A DNA stretch of 64,000 bases from Membranipora membranacea (lineage: Eukaryota; Bryozoa; Gymnolaemata; Cheilostomatida; Membraniporidae). The position numbers and the translations under genes were made by a program. Location of the stretch: contig OU612075.1 of assembly GCA_914767715.1 (NCBI GenBank), forward strand, positions 6,076,001 to 6,140,000, read 5' to 3'. The notes beneath the pieces are model-generated. The model was not told where the DNA came from and ran no database searches. It worked only from the letters and a program-made list of their open reading frames with translations. The stretch's first letter is position 1; every line of letters begins with the position of its first letter. Below, piece by piece: positions 35,301-46,700 of the stretch.

Positions 35301-36367
35301 GGAGGCATGTTATTTCCCAGTAAGCCATCAGGTAGATCTGATAGTGCGCTGAAGTTGTAATCTAAAACATAATCATGTAAAATTTAAGTTCAGGTTAACA
35401 GGAAATACTATGTGTAGTATTGTCTGTGTATTTAGTGTGTGTGCTAGTAGGCTACTAGGCCTACACTTGGTATGACGAAAAAAGGCGTCAGCATACTCTT
35501 TGGTTGTCATACTGATTTGGTTGTGAGTTATGAATATTGTTCGGGAAAATTATTCCATTCAAAACTAAGATGAAAGGACAAAATATGTTTTGTTGAGTTG
35601 TTTTAGGTATTTCAGACAGGATCAGTTAATCACACAAGCTCAAATACAGAAAAGATTGAATATTCAGAAGACTATGAGAGAAAGAATGAGATTGTGGCCA
35701 CAAACCATGTAGTTTTGGAACAATTTTGCTTTTTTCCCGTCTGATATCTGCCAAATTGTGTTTGATATACAAAGTAGCATCAACAAAAAACTGCTAAACG
35801 AAATCTCCTTTCTTTTCAAACTCAAAGTTGTATACAGATGTTCAAGCCCACAGCAAGTTAAGACAGCGAGTAAATACTTAGAGGACAATCTGCAGATCAC
35901 TGTGACTTCAATCTATCTTTACAATTGCCACATATTAACAATTTCGTTCTCTTGTCATCAAGTTGTACAAAAACTACTCACAGTCACTGCATTGCCTGAT
36001 GGCTAGTCACAATAATAATACAAACAAATACAAGTGAGCTAGTGAAGTGAGTTTCCAACTGAAAACATTGACAAACTGGCAATTTCCTCTACATTACCCC
36101 TAGAAATTAAACACCAAGTAAGTCTAATGGTGTTGAATTATTCAGTGTTTTGTCTTTTGTTGTGGTTTTGATTAGACTTTTTTTAACATTTTCAAATTAA
36201 TCTAACTCAACAGAACAGAACACAGATAAGATACTGGATTCAGTCCCACAAATGAAAGACTGGAACAGTTTTGTTTATTGTTGTAACTCACCTCCATCAT
36301 TTGGGCCCATTCCACCCATTTTAGGCCTTTTGTTGGATGGAGGCCCATCACTCTGATCTGCCATCAT
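15342..36367 (-). CDS. CREBBP: CBP/p300 histone acetyltransferase and coactivator, complete
   Basis: Twenty-four exons join with consistent phase to give 2,166 residues (human CBP about 2,440): 36292-36367, 34748-35361, 34241-34568, 33840-33950, 32878-33426, 32430-32541, 31866-31983, 31240-31510, 29386-29606, 28680-28781, 27674-27907, 27054-27224, 26399-26556, 25740-25854, 24865-25033, 22994-23526, 22560-22694, 21642-21890, 20356-20664, 18643-18891, 17668-17956, 17071-17390, 16514-16700 and 15342-16222. The protein opens with [19 protein letters not shown], like the vertebrate N-terminus, and ends at a TGA at 15,342-15,344. It acetylates histone H3K18/K27 and other nuclear proteins and bridges activators to the transcription machinery. 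Domain order is TAZ1, KIX, bromodomain, RING/PHD, HAT, ZZ, TAZ2, NCBD, separated by Gly/Pro/Met/Gln-rich linkers. A vertebrate-style first leucine-rich nuclear-receptor box is not obvious. One ancestral-type gene is present, so it stands for both CBP and p300. Confidence 0.96.
19216..19373 (-). CDS. Candidate alternative first exon inside the CBP gene
   Basis: In the intron that splits the ZZ finger, a 53-codon frame starts at an ATG in good context (AACATGG, 19,371-19,373) and ends TGTCAG at a possible donor GTGATG, in phase 0. The next CBP exon (18,891) also starts in phase 0, so a transcript starting here could encode this leader joined to half ZZ, TAZ2 and NCBD. The peptide begins [19 protein letters not shown] and ends [14 protein letters not shown]; its base composition is more coding-like than the flanks. 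It has no counterpart in CBP proteins that I know. A chance open frame is the alternative. Confidence 0.35.
20140..20345. repeat. Dispersed repeat copy plus short tandem duplication
   Basis: 20,150-20,215 is a copy of the repeat also seen at 4139-4205 and 11,880-11,950. It is followed by two copies of a 25-base word (CTCACTTTATCAATATA and CTCACTATATCAATATA) at about 20,240 and 20,310, separated by a poly-C tract at 20,268-20,284. Confidence 0.5.
20356..23526 (-). other. CREBBP: CBP HAT domain exons
   Basis: Exons 22994-23526, 22560-22694, 21642-21890 and 20356-20664, about residues 1117-1500. Active-site words are intact: [12 protein letters not shown] (human p300 D1399), [19 protein letters not shown] (W1436 and the catalytic Tyr Y1467). 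[19 protein letters not shown] and [18 protein letters not shown] follow. Exon 21642-21890 is a Glu/Ala then Lys-rich segment that corresponds to the autoinhibitory loop of p300. The enzyme should be active. Confidence 0.94.
21350..21560 (-). repeat. MITE-like element, CTGATCGATAG family
   Basis: Both ends carry inverted versions of a word near GTGTATCTCTGATCGNTAG. The whole segment matches 28,445-28,640 in the opposite orientation, including CCATCACAAGAAAT and ACATGTTAGGTACT. It lies in a CBP intron. Confidence 0.7.
23938..23976. repeat. Short tandem repeat (GACCAGGGCT)n
   Basis: About four copies of a ten-base unit GACCAGGGCT within a CBP intron. Confidence 0.75.
24865..27907 (-). other. 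CREBBP: CBP bromodomain, RING and PHD exons
   Basis: Exons 27674-27907, 27054-27224, 26399-26556, 25740-25854 and 24865-25033. The bromodomain (about residues 885-975) has [27 protein letters not shown] and the acetyl-lysine pocket [13 protein letters not shown] with its conserved Asn. It is followed by [19 protein letters not shown], then CEKCFEEIQ and the PHD cysteines [13 protein letters not shown] and CESCLK. Confidence 0.93.
27240..27390. repeat. Tandem repeat of about 30 bases in a CBP intron
   Basis: About five imperfect copies of a unit built on GTCAGCTATCACAAAAGCTG, just upstream (in gene direction) of the bromodomain exon that starts at 27,224. A looser duplication of about 170 bases follows at 27,410-27,640, each half ending AAGGTGTGATAATCTATATT. 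Confidence 0.75.
28300..28440. repeat. AT-rich simple repeat
   Basis: Repeated ATATATGATA-type words with ATTTCATGGTAATATA occurring three or more times; intronic. Confidence 0.6.
28445..28640 (+). repeat. MITE-like element, CTGATCGATAG family
   Basis: Contains GATATACTATTGCATGTGTA near the left end and a diverged inverted version near the right end. It matches 21,350-21,560 in reverse complement and shares its left end with 10,365-10,430. Confidence 0.7.
30343..30494. repeat. Foldback element in a CBP intron
   Basis: GGTGGTGATCTTTTCTTGAA on the left pairs with TCAAAAGATCACCAC on the right; GTGATAACCCTAG pairs with CTAGGGTTATCC. The loop is only about ten bases. The left flank shares the word CTTGACAAGCTTTGTTCGGT with the repeat at 3200-3256. 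Confidence 0.75.
31240..32541 (-). other. CREBBP: CBP KIX domain, three-exon cassette
   Basis: Exons 32430-32541, 31866-31983 and 31240-31510. The first begins after a phase-1 intron and the last ends at a phase-1 intron, so the cassette is symmetrical. The phospho-CREB groove residues are kept: the Leu in LRNHLVHKL, the second Tyr of EEYYHML and the Tyr of KIYKIQ (human L603, Y650, Y658). This is the evident source of the two KIX domains at 3,389-7,231. Confidence 0.93.
31975..32185. repeat. CREBBP: Tandem duplication beside the second KIX exon of CBP
   Basis: Two copies of about 105 bases: CAGTTTTCTCATTCCAAGCA near 32,021 and CAGTTGTCTCATTCTAAGCA near 32,142, each followed by an AACACCAGAAA-type word. 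The second copy begins with ACTCTACAACAGAACAGGAT, a decayed copy of the exon 31866-31983 acceptor region. Confidence 0.65.
33840..34568 (-). other. CREBBP: CBP TAZ1 domain exons
   Basis: Residues about 280-376, coded by exons 34241-34568 and 33840-33950. The zinc pattern includes [44 protein letters not shown] and CSRNDCPVC, close to vertebrate TAZ1. TAZ1 binds HIF-1alpha, CITED2 and STAT2 type activation domains. Confidence 0.93.
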
Positions 36368-36780
36368 CTTGAGACTTGATTGAGTGTCTGATGTGAGACC
36401 TGAGAAGTGTGTAACCAGATAATCTGGGTTGATCAAGGCATGAGAGCAGCTGATCCTAGGCAGATATGTTTATCATAGCAGTTACATGTCCTTTCCTGTG
36501 GGTAATAGCTGGTAGAAAGATGATCCAAGGACTCGAATTTAGATAGTTGTGTAGTGTCACCAAGGATGTTTTGATTATTCTTGCTTGTAAACAAGAAATA
36601 CAAAATTTTGGTTTCAGATTTTCTTCTCTCCAGAGAGGTTCTACATTCCAATGTGAACAGGTTTATCTGATATCTTCGTTCCGCTTACACTTAGCTTGTA
36701 CCAAGCCTGAACAATTGGCAGAAGAGCCAGAAATGCAAAACTCTTGATGTTGTTTTTCAGATTTCCTCTGAATCAGTCCT

Positions 36781-36936
36781 CAAAATGGCGGATGATTGCC
36801 GAGCTCAACTCCGGTGCAACAACATCGGTAATACTCGAATATTCACGAAACACTAGCCTTGTACCCACGTGACTTAAACCTACCATTCCATTGGATAGTT
36901 ACAGCAAGCGTATTTGCACGAAGTAGTCACGTGACC
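36781..36936 (-). promoter_or_regulatory. CREBBP: Candidate CBP promoter elements (YY1-like site, two E-boxes)
   Basis: Upstream of the CBP ATG (36,367) the sequence has CAAAATGGCGGAT at about 36,781-36,793, a YY1-type word common near start sites. CCACGTGAC at about 36,867 and GTCACGTGAC at about 36,926 are E-box (CACGTG) sites about 58 bases apart. No TATA box is obvious. A 5' untranslated exon here is possible. Confidence 0.4.
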
Positions 36937-38489
36937 TTGTTCTGCATAATGCCCAAATGGAAATTCCAAGATATCAAAACATTGATTAAATTTAGGGAAA
37001 CAGACACTTGTTTGCTTTTTGTTACAACAATAGAACAGCTTTATTCTCTCAAAGAACCCATAATGGTAAGCTGTAGCATAGTACGACAGGGACCTAAGTA
37101 GTATATAATACTGATTCTATGCTGCAAAACATCAGACTTAGTCGAAGAACAAAATTTAGATACAACACAAGTAGTGAAGTTAGTAAGTAACATAGAAAGC
37201 TAGATGTATAAATAAATAATATTATTATGTTAGAATCTGTTACTCCTTGCTCCTATATTCGATTAGGGGTCTACAGCCATAGGTATGTTACTCATTGAAA
37301 TGATTGGTCAAGAAACTTTGTTCTGTTAATATGTGTCAATGAGGCCTTAGCGGACTTGATGAGGGTGGGTGCGTTTACAGTCAAGATTCACAAGATGCAA
37401 TGTGAATCTGTTGAATTTGCTCACTTCAAGCTCCAGACCAGAATTGAGCAAATACTTGTACAGAAAATACTCGTTGCTGATGACAATGCGATCGTTATCC
37501 TTAATGCAGGTGAGGAAATCAGTGTGCAAGTAGAAAAGATTTCAGGCTCAATTAGAAGCTTCAGCCTTACGACAATCAAAAATAAAGCAAAGTGCTTTTT
37601 TCAACAAAGCAGTCTGGTACCCCTCCCTCGTGTCATGTTATATCAAGAAAGGCAATGTAGTGTACAAACTGTGTTTGTCTAGGAAGCACCAAACAACTCG
37701 GAGACCATCAAACTTAACAAGGAACTGATATTTAGGATTGGTAAAGACAGTGCCAGCTTTGGTAGACTACAAGTGACTAGTCAACATTTACGTTTCAATG
37801 TTTAATGTAAGGTGTTTCACAGGGCAGTTTTCAAAAAGTAAAGAAGTTGAAAAGTCTAACGACAGCCAGGCAAGACCTCATGATCGATACATATATCGGG
37901 GTAATCCTAGACCCAAAGATGACGACTTGAAAACAGTGAAATATTAAACGGAAATAAAGTATCACAGCTGCTGACAGACATTCTAACTAAAGTATTCAGT
38001 CAAGGAGGACAATCATTCAAACAAGAATATAGAACACTTATCGTTATCAATCAATGCTGATGATGAGTTAGAACCATAAAAATAGGGTTACATATATATA
38101 CCTCAGTTAATGTATCTATCAATCTGCCACTCGGTTAATATCTCTAACCAAGGATGGTGATGATACAGATTTTAACATGTCATGGACTTGACAGAATATT
38201 AAAATTTATAGCTTATCAGCGATGTATTCACATTTTTAAAATAATCCAATTATTTGAAACATTAGAGTTTTGAATCAGTTGGGAGCAAGTCCCAGTACCT
38301 TCTTTACCACCTGGATTTCATTTTATTCAAATAGACAGCTTTTTAGCTGTGCTAGGTAGTTGTGGAAGACCCTCGATGTGACAAGCCTGGTTAAATTAGA
38401 TATATTTACAACATTGAGCTAGTTCATTATTTACTGTTTGGTATGTTTAGCTTTGTATCTTTTCAAGATAGATTTGCAGCTTATCCTGT

Positions 38490-38620
38490 GATATATAGAC
38501 CAAGTTTAATCCATTTGCCTGCATTCCGAGTTGCTCCCGATCTACTGGTCACGCCGCGGCGTGACCAGAAGAGGGGGGTCACTCCAAAGCGTAGGCAAAT
38601 GGATCAAACTTGATCTATGT
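38490..38620. repeat. Foldback element, GATCCAATTTGC family
   Basis: Begins AGACCAAGTTTAATCCATTT and ends with the inverted AAATGGATCAAACTTGATCT; the centre GGTCACGCCGCGGCGTGACC is a perfect palindrome. Confidence 0.8.
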
Positions 38621-40605
38621 GATATAGGTCCTGTCGCTCCCTTGGGTAAAGTAAACACATGGGAGCCTCAACAAATGAAATGAATGTGGCAGTGCCTTTC
38701 TGCATTCAATGGATTAGAGCACTTTGAACTTCACTTATCGCTATTTTGTACTTGAGTAAGACAGGCTTTCCTGGATGTCTAGCTTTTCTTTGGTCCTTGG
38801 AAACCCAATATCTACAAACCCTGATATCATCAGGACGTATGAGTTGACTTGTCAGCAGGGAGTTAGAAAGGGATATTGACATAATTTTTTTTTTACTATA
38901 ATTGACATAAAAAATTGAGAGTTGTCTATTCAACAAGTAAGGGCTTGCAATCCGATCCGATGGGGTGGTGGCTAAATATGACCAATAAGTCTTTCTCAGC
39001 TCAATAGGTCAAGCCTGCAGGGACAGAGGAGAGCAATTATGAAATAAAGACTGTGAATCTGTGATGCTGATGATTATTATTACTAAACACCTTTTGTTTT
39101 GATAGATAGATATTTCTTTCCATAACAGATTCTGTTACTAAACTGTGTTAAGTGGTCTTTTGGGCTTCCAAATCAAAACAAACAACAGATGTGCAAACAA
39201 ATTACAAAACTGCAGGGTTCACTTGACTGCTGGTGGTGGTGGTGGCTGTTAGACCACCAGACCGATATAGATGAGTTTTCAGCTCCATTGTGTGATGGTT
39301 GCAAACTAGAACTGGAACACGGGGGTAATTGGCAGGGGGACCATGCAGGCGATCTGCCTTTGGAGTTTTCACATCTCCATGATTCCATATTTAACAGTGG
39401 TCATGAAATCTCACACTCATTTACGAAGTTTATGTCACTGAAAACTCGCATTATCCTTTTGAATTTGTAGTGCTAACCTGGTTTTAAAGAACTGCTGATA
39501 TCATTTAAAACTGGTTTGTGAGTTGGTGCAATCTGCTGGTTCAATATCTTGACCTTGCCAAAACTGGAGTTGCCTATCCCTAACTATGAGTGGGACCTGC
39601 ATCTCTGGTCAATCATCAAATTGAGATAAACCCTTATGCTATGTATCCTAGAGGAGTAAACTATTCGCAGAAGGAGAAATTTCCTATTTAGGTAGAGTTG
39701 ATATCTATGCTAGCTACTCTTTACTTTACCATGACTCCATTCTCGCGGGTGGAACAATTGATTAGTTTGCTGAAGGTTCAGTTATCGCGCCAGTCTCTCA
39801 AACCAAACAATTGTATTCTGCCTTAGTTACACCCATGGTCAAGTTGAATGTTTGCTGACATTGTAGTAGGGAAAGGCTGCATTTCTTTTGTGAATAAAAT
39901 TTTATTTCTATAATCACCAGCAAAATGGTCAGTATCATTGATGAGTGAAAATTAGACATTAAAAATCTACTGTACTAAAAATCTTGTCAACAGTAAACTG
40001 TTGTTCTCTTGAGTGGTAAGGAGAAAAAGTAAGGCTGGTTAAAAATAAAAATAAAATAGTAATAAAAACCACACACAAGTGCCAAACACACAAAACGCCA
40101 TTGAACAAATTTGAGTTTTAAGTGGGTGTGAAATATTTAGGGATTATAAGAAAAAATGCGATTTGATTTTAATAAATACATAATTTTAATTACCTGACCT
40201 TGACCATTTTGTTTTAATCTTCCCTTCATTTGTTCAAGAAACATTTTGAATGCTTGCACTCGTTATGTGAAACCTTAGACAGACATTGACTGGTTCACCA
40301 CTCTAGTTAAACTTTGGGGTAAGAAGCGGCATGAACACCTAGAATTCTAAAATGTGGCCAACAGAGACGATATCATAAAATATTATTTGAAAATAATTTA
40401 CAATAGAAAAATCATCAAAAGACGAAGCTACAACCACAACACGACAGATGACTGGTTAGAAAAAGTTTATGAAAAAACACAACAAGATTATCACCACCAA
40501 CAGCTGTGTAATTGCCACGTGTTGACAAGTGATCTAATAACCAGTAAATCACAAATTCTCTACCAAAAATTCAAAACAAGTTGAGATTAACACATGATGA
40601 GTAGT

Positions 40606-40784
40606 TTACTCTTCTTCTTCCTCCTCTTCTTCGTAATCTGAAGATTTCTTGATTATTCTCTTCTCAACTACCATCGTTTGTCCAATCGGTGAAGACTCCC
40701 TCACCAGACTGGAACCTCTTTGGTAGGAGGAGGATGATGTAGTATAGTCAAATTCAGCACCGCCGGTTGATGACAGCATAACGT
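40606..40784 (-). CDS. Prm: Paramyosin terminal exon D, acidic tail
   Basis: Phase-1 acceptor at 40,784, 59 codons to a TAA at 40,606-40,608. It encodes a Ser/Thr/Tyr-rich stretch ([20 protein letters not shown]), then VVEKRIIKK and a run of eight Glu. Of exons A, B and C only B ends at a matching phase-1 donor, so B plus D is the likely pair. Confidence 0.65.
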
Positions 40785-43700
40785 CTAAATGTACAGAAAC
40801 ATCATGGTCAATAGACCAGACAACCTCAAACATGTGATCCAAACTACAACAATCTTCCAATGGCATTGGGGAAACTTTACCAAATTATTAACAATATTCA
40901 CTTTACAACATCTATGAACATTGGAAACTGTACCATCTAAGTTTATCTTGCAAGGTTATCACTCAGTTTGTTTGTTGACAGCGGATGTTTTTTTCTCACG
41001 GAACGTGATCTTATGGGTTATTCTTTTGCTTTGCATAGATTGTCGCTCAAGCTGCTCTACTCGGGCCTCTGCCTCTTCACACGCTAATGCGTGCCTCTTG
41101 ATTTTGATCACAGCTGTTGTTACCTCATGCTCCTGGACAACAAAAACAGAAATCTCACTGCACATGCTCATGCTCACACTCACACGCTTTACTCCATAAG
41201 CTATCAACGTTTGTTAGCAAGTGGACAATTTGGCTTTTAGATGGAATGGATTGATTGACTGAAACTAAACATGTAGCCTAAGATAGAAGGGTCCGACATA
41301 ATAGAAATCTACTCTCCATGGGTATCACACACTACTCCGAAAAGCTACTTTTGAAAGTAATGCAGGAAATCACAGTTCTTAAGGTTTTTCCTTACACCAA
41401 CTGGCTGTGAGCTTTGTTATGGTGGAACAGTTAGGGATCCATATGGAGACCGGACAGGGATGCAATTCACTCTTCACTCATTTCATGCTTCACTCCAAAT
41501 CAGATCCTGAATGTCCGACTTGTAAGCAATGAATAGCCTCTGTCTCAGCCCTGCTAGGATGGAGGTGCTTGATCCTTGGTCTCTTTAGGGGTGACCACAG
41601 AGAATTGAATCCCTACCTCTGCGTGGGACTCGAATGATTTCCAGATAATCCGATGATGCCGCCTTTCTTCTCTGCTGAAATTGCCTGAGAGAGCTTTCGG
41701 CAGTGTTTGCCCTTGTCTCATGTTGCTCTACCAGCGAGGCAAGCTTACGGCAATGGTTTCTCATTTTCATTACTGCATTCTCCTAAATGAATAACGAAGC
41801 CAAACACACGGCGTGCAAGTTAAAGAGTAGTTGTGGTGTGTGCTGAGAGAACCAAGTCACTGCACACAACAAAAAATTTACCTTTTTATTCAATGTATAG
41901 ATGCGTGTAAGTGGGCGGCGTAGACGACAGGTCTATGCCTTGATTATTTTGACAACCTCTCGGTGTACGCTAGTGCTTCTTGCACGCGATCGGCTAGCAA
42001 TCGCACTGCGTTCGGCTTGGTCCGCACGAGATTCGGCTTCCTCCAGTACGGCTTGAAGTTTTCGGTATTTATTCAAAGTTATGGAGGTGACCTCTTCCTA
42101 CATCACAGAGGAAATGGGAACACTTAGAGCCCAGAACAAAAGGTACACAACAAAGAGCTTATGGTTTTATTGGTGGTAAGTGGTTACAAGTGCACCATGG
42201 GAAGTGCACGGAAAGGGAAAGGATGAAAATAATAAAGAGTGGTGGTTGGCTAGCTGAGTGCCATAGAAATAAAGTGTAGGTGGGTGAACAGGAAATGACA
42301 TACTACAAGGAGCAGCAGGGGGTAAAGAAGAGAAACAATTGAGGGACATTCAAATATGGGTGAAACATTCAGTCAAATTAAGCGAAAACTTGGGAAAATA
42401 CTATTTTCTTTGAAAGATATAACTCAGAACATGCTGTCAAATGAAGGGGTTCTAGTCTTCTAATCATTCCGTTGCAGGAAAGGGGAGCAATTTTATTACA
42501 GAAAACATGGTTGCCTTCATGCAGTTCCAGTGGTGAGCTATGGCGATTGCATTACAATGTGGTTCATATAAACAGAAGTTGGGTTTGCCTCTATTCAGAG
42601 CCAAAGGTCACTATTGGTGCGCATGGTATGGTCTTGGTCCTCAAGTCTTGCTAAACTAAATTCTAATCTCCCAAAAAGATGGGATAACAAATTTGAATCT
42701 GTTACAAGGTGTTAATTTAGCCCCAAACCAAACATGTGGTCAGCTACAAATCAAATAATACAGCATTGGTATATGGCGGTGTAATTATTGGTGATCGTGT
42801 TTAGGCGGGAAAGAACTCATGTTAGCAAGCTCAGGAACAAGAGCAACCATTGACAGTCAAATACATATTAAAATATGTGAGGCGGAAAAGGTCACCTACA
42901 TAACAGTCGAATAAATTACAGATGACCCCTATGACCTTTAGCTCTGAGGTCAAGGTTTGATCACTGCAGCCAATCAAAAGTAGCTAAACTGGAAGATTCA
43001 GATGTCTAGGAAACTATGATGTAGACTTAGTAAAGGGAATGCATTAGAACGATAATGGAAATGATTGACAAAAGTTGCATCAATTCAAATGCCATGTAGC
43101 CTGTGTCAAAAAGCATAAAATTAAGCACAACGAAATCACCATCCAGTGGAACATTTTCATCATAATCAATGGTCTGCCAGACACAGGCTAGGGTGTACAT
43201 AATTTTACTTTAACGATGGATGTCACTTTACAGTAAGAGTTTTTGTTAAATTGAGTCAATAACTCGTTCAAGTCAAAGATCGGGAAATTAAATTTTAAAG
43301 TTCAAATTTCAAAGTTAAAACACTTACGGCCTCCTCGACCTGTCGCTTGTAGACCTTGATTTTCTGTGTGAGCATGGCTACTTGCTCTGTCAGATCGGTG
43401 ATCATTCGTCTATCTTCGTCGCTCTGTACCATAATCTCCTTGAGCTGTCTCTCAAACTTCCTGGCGGCAGCAGATGCCTCACGGTGTCGGCGCTGCTCAG
43501 CCTCCAACTCAGCCTCAAGATCACGTACCTACAACCGAATTAACAAAATATGTAAATACAGTATGATCCGAGTAAGTTAACAGCTAAAGAAGGGTGATTT
43601 ACTGTGGTATTATGTATGGTCAATGCAAATAATCATGTTGCCATCAGTTGACAGAATGACAAAGAGAAAGAATCTGTTTATTCTTCATTGCAAAGATTCA

Positions 43701-46700
43701 TTTCCAGAGATATTACATAATTACATAGTATATCATTGGATTAACTAACTTGCAAGCCACTGCAGCTCAAGTCTTAGTAGCAGATATGGATACGGCTGTC
43801 AGTGGTTGAAGAGTGGCACTATTGACTTGGAAACCTAGTCGCCTAGTCTTGTCAACCCTGGTAGACAGCATTATTATATTATCATTTGATTAACTTACTC
43901 TGGACTGGAGTTTAGCGATGATTCTCTTGCCCTCGCGAGCAGCGAAAGACTCGGCCTCCTCAAGGCGTACACTGATCTCTCTGATCTCGATCTCGAGCTG
44001 TTTCCTGAGGGACTCGGCGTTGCGATAGTTGTTCTGCTCCATGGACAGCTCATCATGTAGACGCTTGTTCTCGTTGGATAGACGATCAGCACGATCATTA
44101 GCCCCAAGCTGTAAATGTGACAGCAGAGATGGTTAAAGAGATAGTCAAAGATGTGGTGGAAGAGGTGGTAAAAGACGCTGAAAAATTTACATCTTTACAA
44201 TGAGAGGGTTATCAATGCATACTTTGAGGATGAATATATTCATGCCGCATTGTGTTGGGATGAATGAGAATTTGGTGGTTATGTGGCTCCAAGCATTGGG
44301 ATGCCTACATTTTGATTCATACAATGTTTGGAGCCTAGCATTTTGGAGTCATCTGTGATATATCCATGAACGCACAATGATAGTGTCACTCAGCTGTCTG
44401 ACAGTGGTATCTCATCGTCCAATCTTGGACATGACAAAATTAACAAGCTCAAAGTGAATTAAATGAAAACATACAAGATTGGCTCTGGCCTCCTCAAGGT
44501 CAGCCAGAAGTGAGGTGTTGTCTCCCTCCAATCTTCTCTTCTCGTTAGTAAGAGCACTGATGTGTATGTTAATCTCCGAAACTCTGCTACCGGCCTCATC
44601 TCTCTCACTCTCAGCAGCCTTGCGGGCACGCTCAGCCTGTAGAACCAAGTAAAGTGTTAGACCTAGGGCTATATCTCTATATACACAAGAACCAAGTAAC
44701 ACGTTAGACTGTGGGCTCATATCAACAAGGGGACGCTCAGGCTGTAGAACCAAGCAAAATGTTAGACCTCTGGCTATATCTCTATATTCTCAAGAATCAA
44801 GTAACATTTTAGACTACTGACTAATATCAACAAGCGCACCCCTTGATTGTTACTGTGATAATCTTGGCTGGATGATATTTGGGAAAACGATAAATTTGGA
44901 GACTTCGCAAAAGCCTTGCATTAGTAAACACCAACAAAATTCATCCATGATGGTTACTGCAGGCTTTATGGCTATATGGTTATAGTTTGGACAGCATCAG
45001 CAGCATAGTCTTGATTCTCACCAGAACTAGACCTTCATCATCGGAAATCTAGCATTTTTTAGAGATATGATGAAGTTGGTATTAAACTTACAATTTCAAG
45101 AGCAGCTCTGAGATCCTCAAGTTCAGACATGAGGGCAGCTCTCCTCTTCTCAGCGTTACCCAGGGATCCTCTGGTCTCAGCCAGAACATGCTCCATATCA
45201 ACCAGTGAGGTCTCCAGCTCCTACAACCATCCAAAGATATTGTAACAAGCAGTTCATAACAAGCAGTCATATACAAGAAGTGGATAGAGACCTCAAAACA
45301 TATACAGCAAGTCAAGAGAGATATCAGAAATGGAACTTGGCAGATACAACTGTATCTTGGGTAGCTTCTCAAGTTACGAGTCACAAGTTGGTTGAACTTC
45401 TGAGGTAGTCTTAACTTTCACTTTTTGATTTGGGTTTACAAGTATATAAGCATAATGAGCCAACGATGATTCTACAGATCATCATGTCTTAGCCATCCAC
45501 AGCGACCAATGGTAGACTGTTAGTATGGCTATCTGAAACTGTGCCAAGTTTTTATATTTAATCGGCAACTATTATTAATATTCATTTTTTTCTTTTACCA
45601 ACAGCGTCGTATGTGAAGCGGTAATGACTTCTAGTTCCATGTCGGGCAGCCTCTGCTCTAGCTTGGTGCTAGCTTACTGTCCAATTGCCTTTAACATTTT
45701 CATATACTTTTAATACAGCTCTACTTATTTTAGTTTGTACAGTAGGCAATAACCACATATATAAAAAAAAATGTTCAAAAACACTGCCGTACCTTGACTC
45801 TCTGGTTGGCCCCCTTGAGGGATCTCTGCATCTCTCCGTTTACTCTGTTCAGGTTCTCGACGGTGATCTCGTACTCTCTGATCTCACCATCGTACTTCTT
45901 TTTGAGACGTCCCAGCTCAGCCTTGTATCTGGTCTCGATCTCTACGATTGTCCTCTGCAGCTCCTCAATAGTTCTCTGGTTGTTCTTCCTATCGATTGAA
46001 GAAAACGAGAATGATAAAATCTTTGCATCTGAAATGACTACATCTCTGACTAACAATACAGTCAGTTGGTGTTGAAAAAGTGTAAGATATGACAAGACAA
46101 CAGGATACATATGCATATACATATATACATATATACATATACATATACATATCTTATCATAAATATCTTGCCGCAGTTAGAGTTACCCTGCCTTTTTGAA
46201 AAGCAAGATAGTTCTGACTGACAATTACCACCTCTTTCCTTACTTGCCAAGTCCATTTTCGTTGTCCTTTGTTTACATTTGACAGCTCAACAAGGAGAAC
46301 ATCCATTTTTGTTAGCAGGCGCCTTATCATGCGGTGAATGGTAGTGAATCAAAGTAAAATTAAATTGTCTATGATACAACTCCTCAACGAAAGCATTGAA
46401 ATCATAGCCGCTGCATTATGGGAAGGGCTCCTCTCACAGATCATTACCTGAGAGCCTCGAGCTCATCCTCCTTCTCTCGGAGTCGTCTCTCCAGCTCAAC
46501 TCTGACATTGCCAAGAGCACTGTTAGCGGCGGCGAGGCGTCCCTCGAGATCTCCGTTAGCGTTCTCGGCATCGGAGAGGGCAGCGTTCAGAGAATCACGT
46601 TCTCCCTCCAGTTGGATGCGGATCTGCATCAGATCATTGGCATTTCTAAAATAAATAAATGGTAGCATGTTAGTATTGCTTTCCAGCTTCTCTTTAAGTG

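Larger units (their letters stand above)
36368..40605. other. Intergenic region between paramyosin and CBP genes
   Basis: About 4.2 kb. The CBP promoter is expected at its left side (see 36,781-36,936), the paramyosin 3' flank at its right side. One GATCCATTTGC foldback lies at 38,490-38,620. A GGTGGT-rich tract sits near 39,230. Open frames on either strand (for example 37,356-37,682 plus) show no family features or splice structure. Confidence 0.6.

Noticed and set aside
37356-37682. Plus-strand open frame of 108 codons in the CBP to paramyosin spacer
   Set aside because: Composition is not clearly coding, I recognise no family, and there are no flanking splice-linked exons.
39189-39470. 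Plus-strand open frame with a Trp run
   Set aside because: The Trp run comes from a GGT simple repeat; the rest shows no homology.
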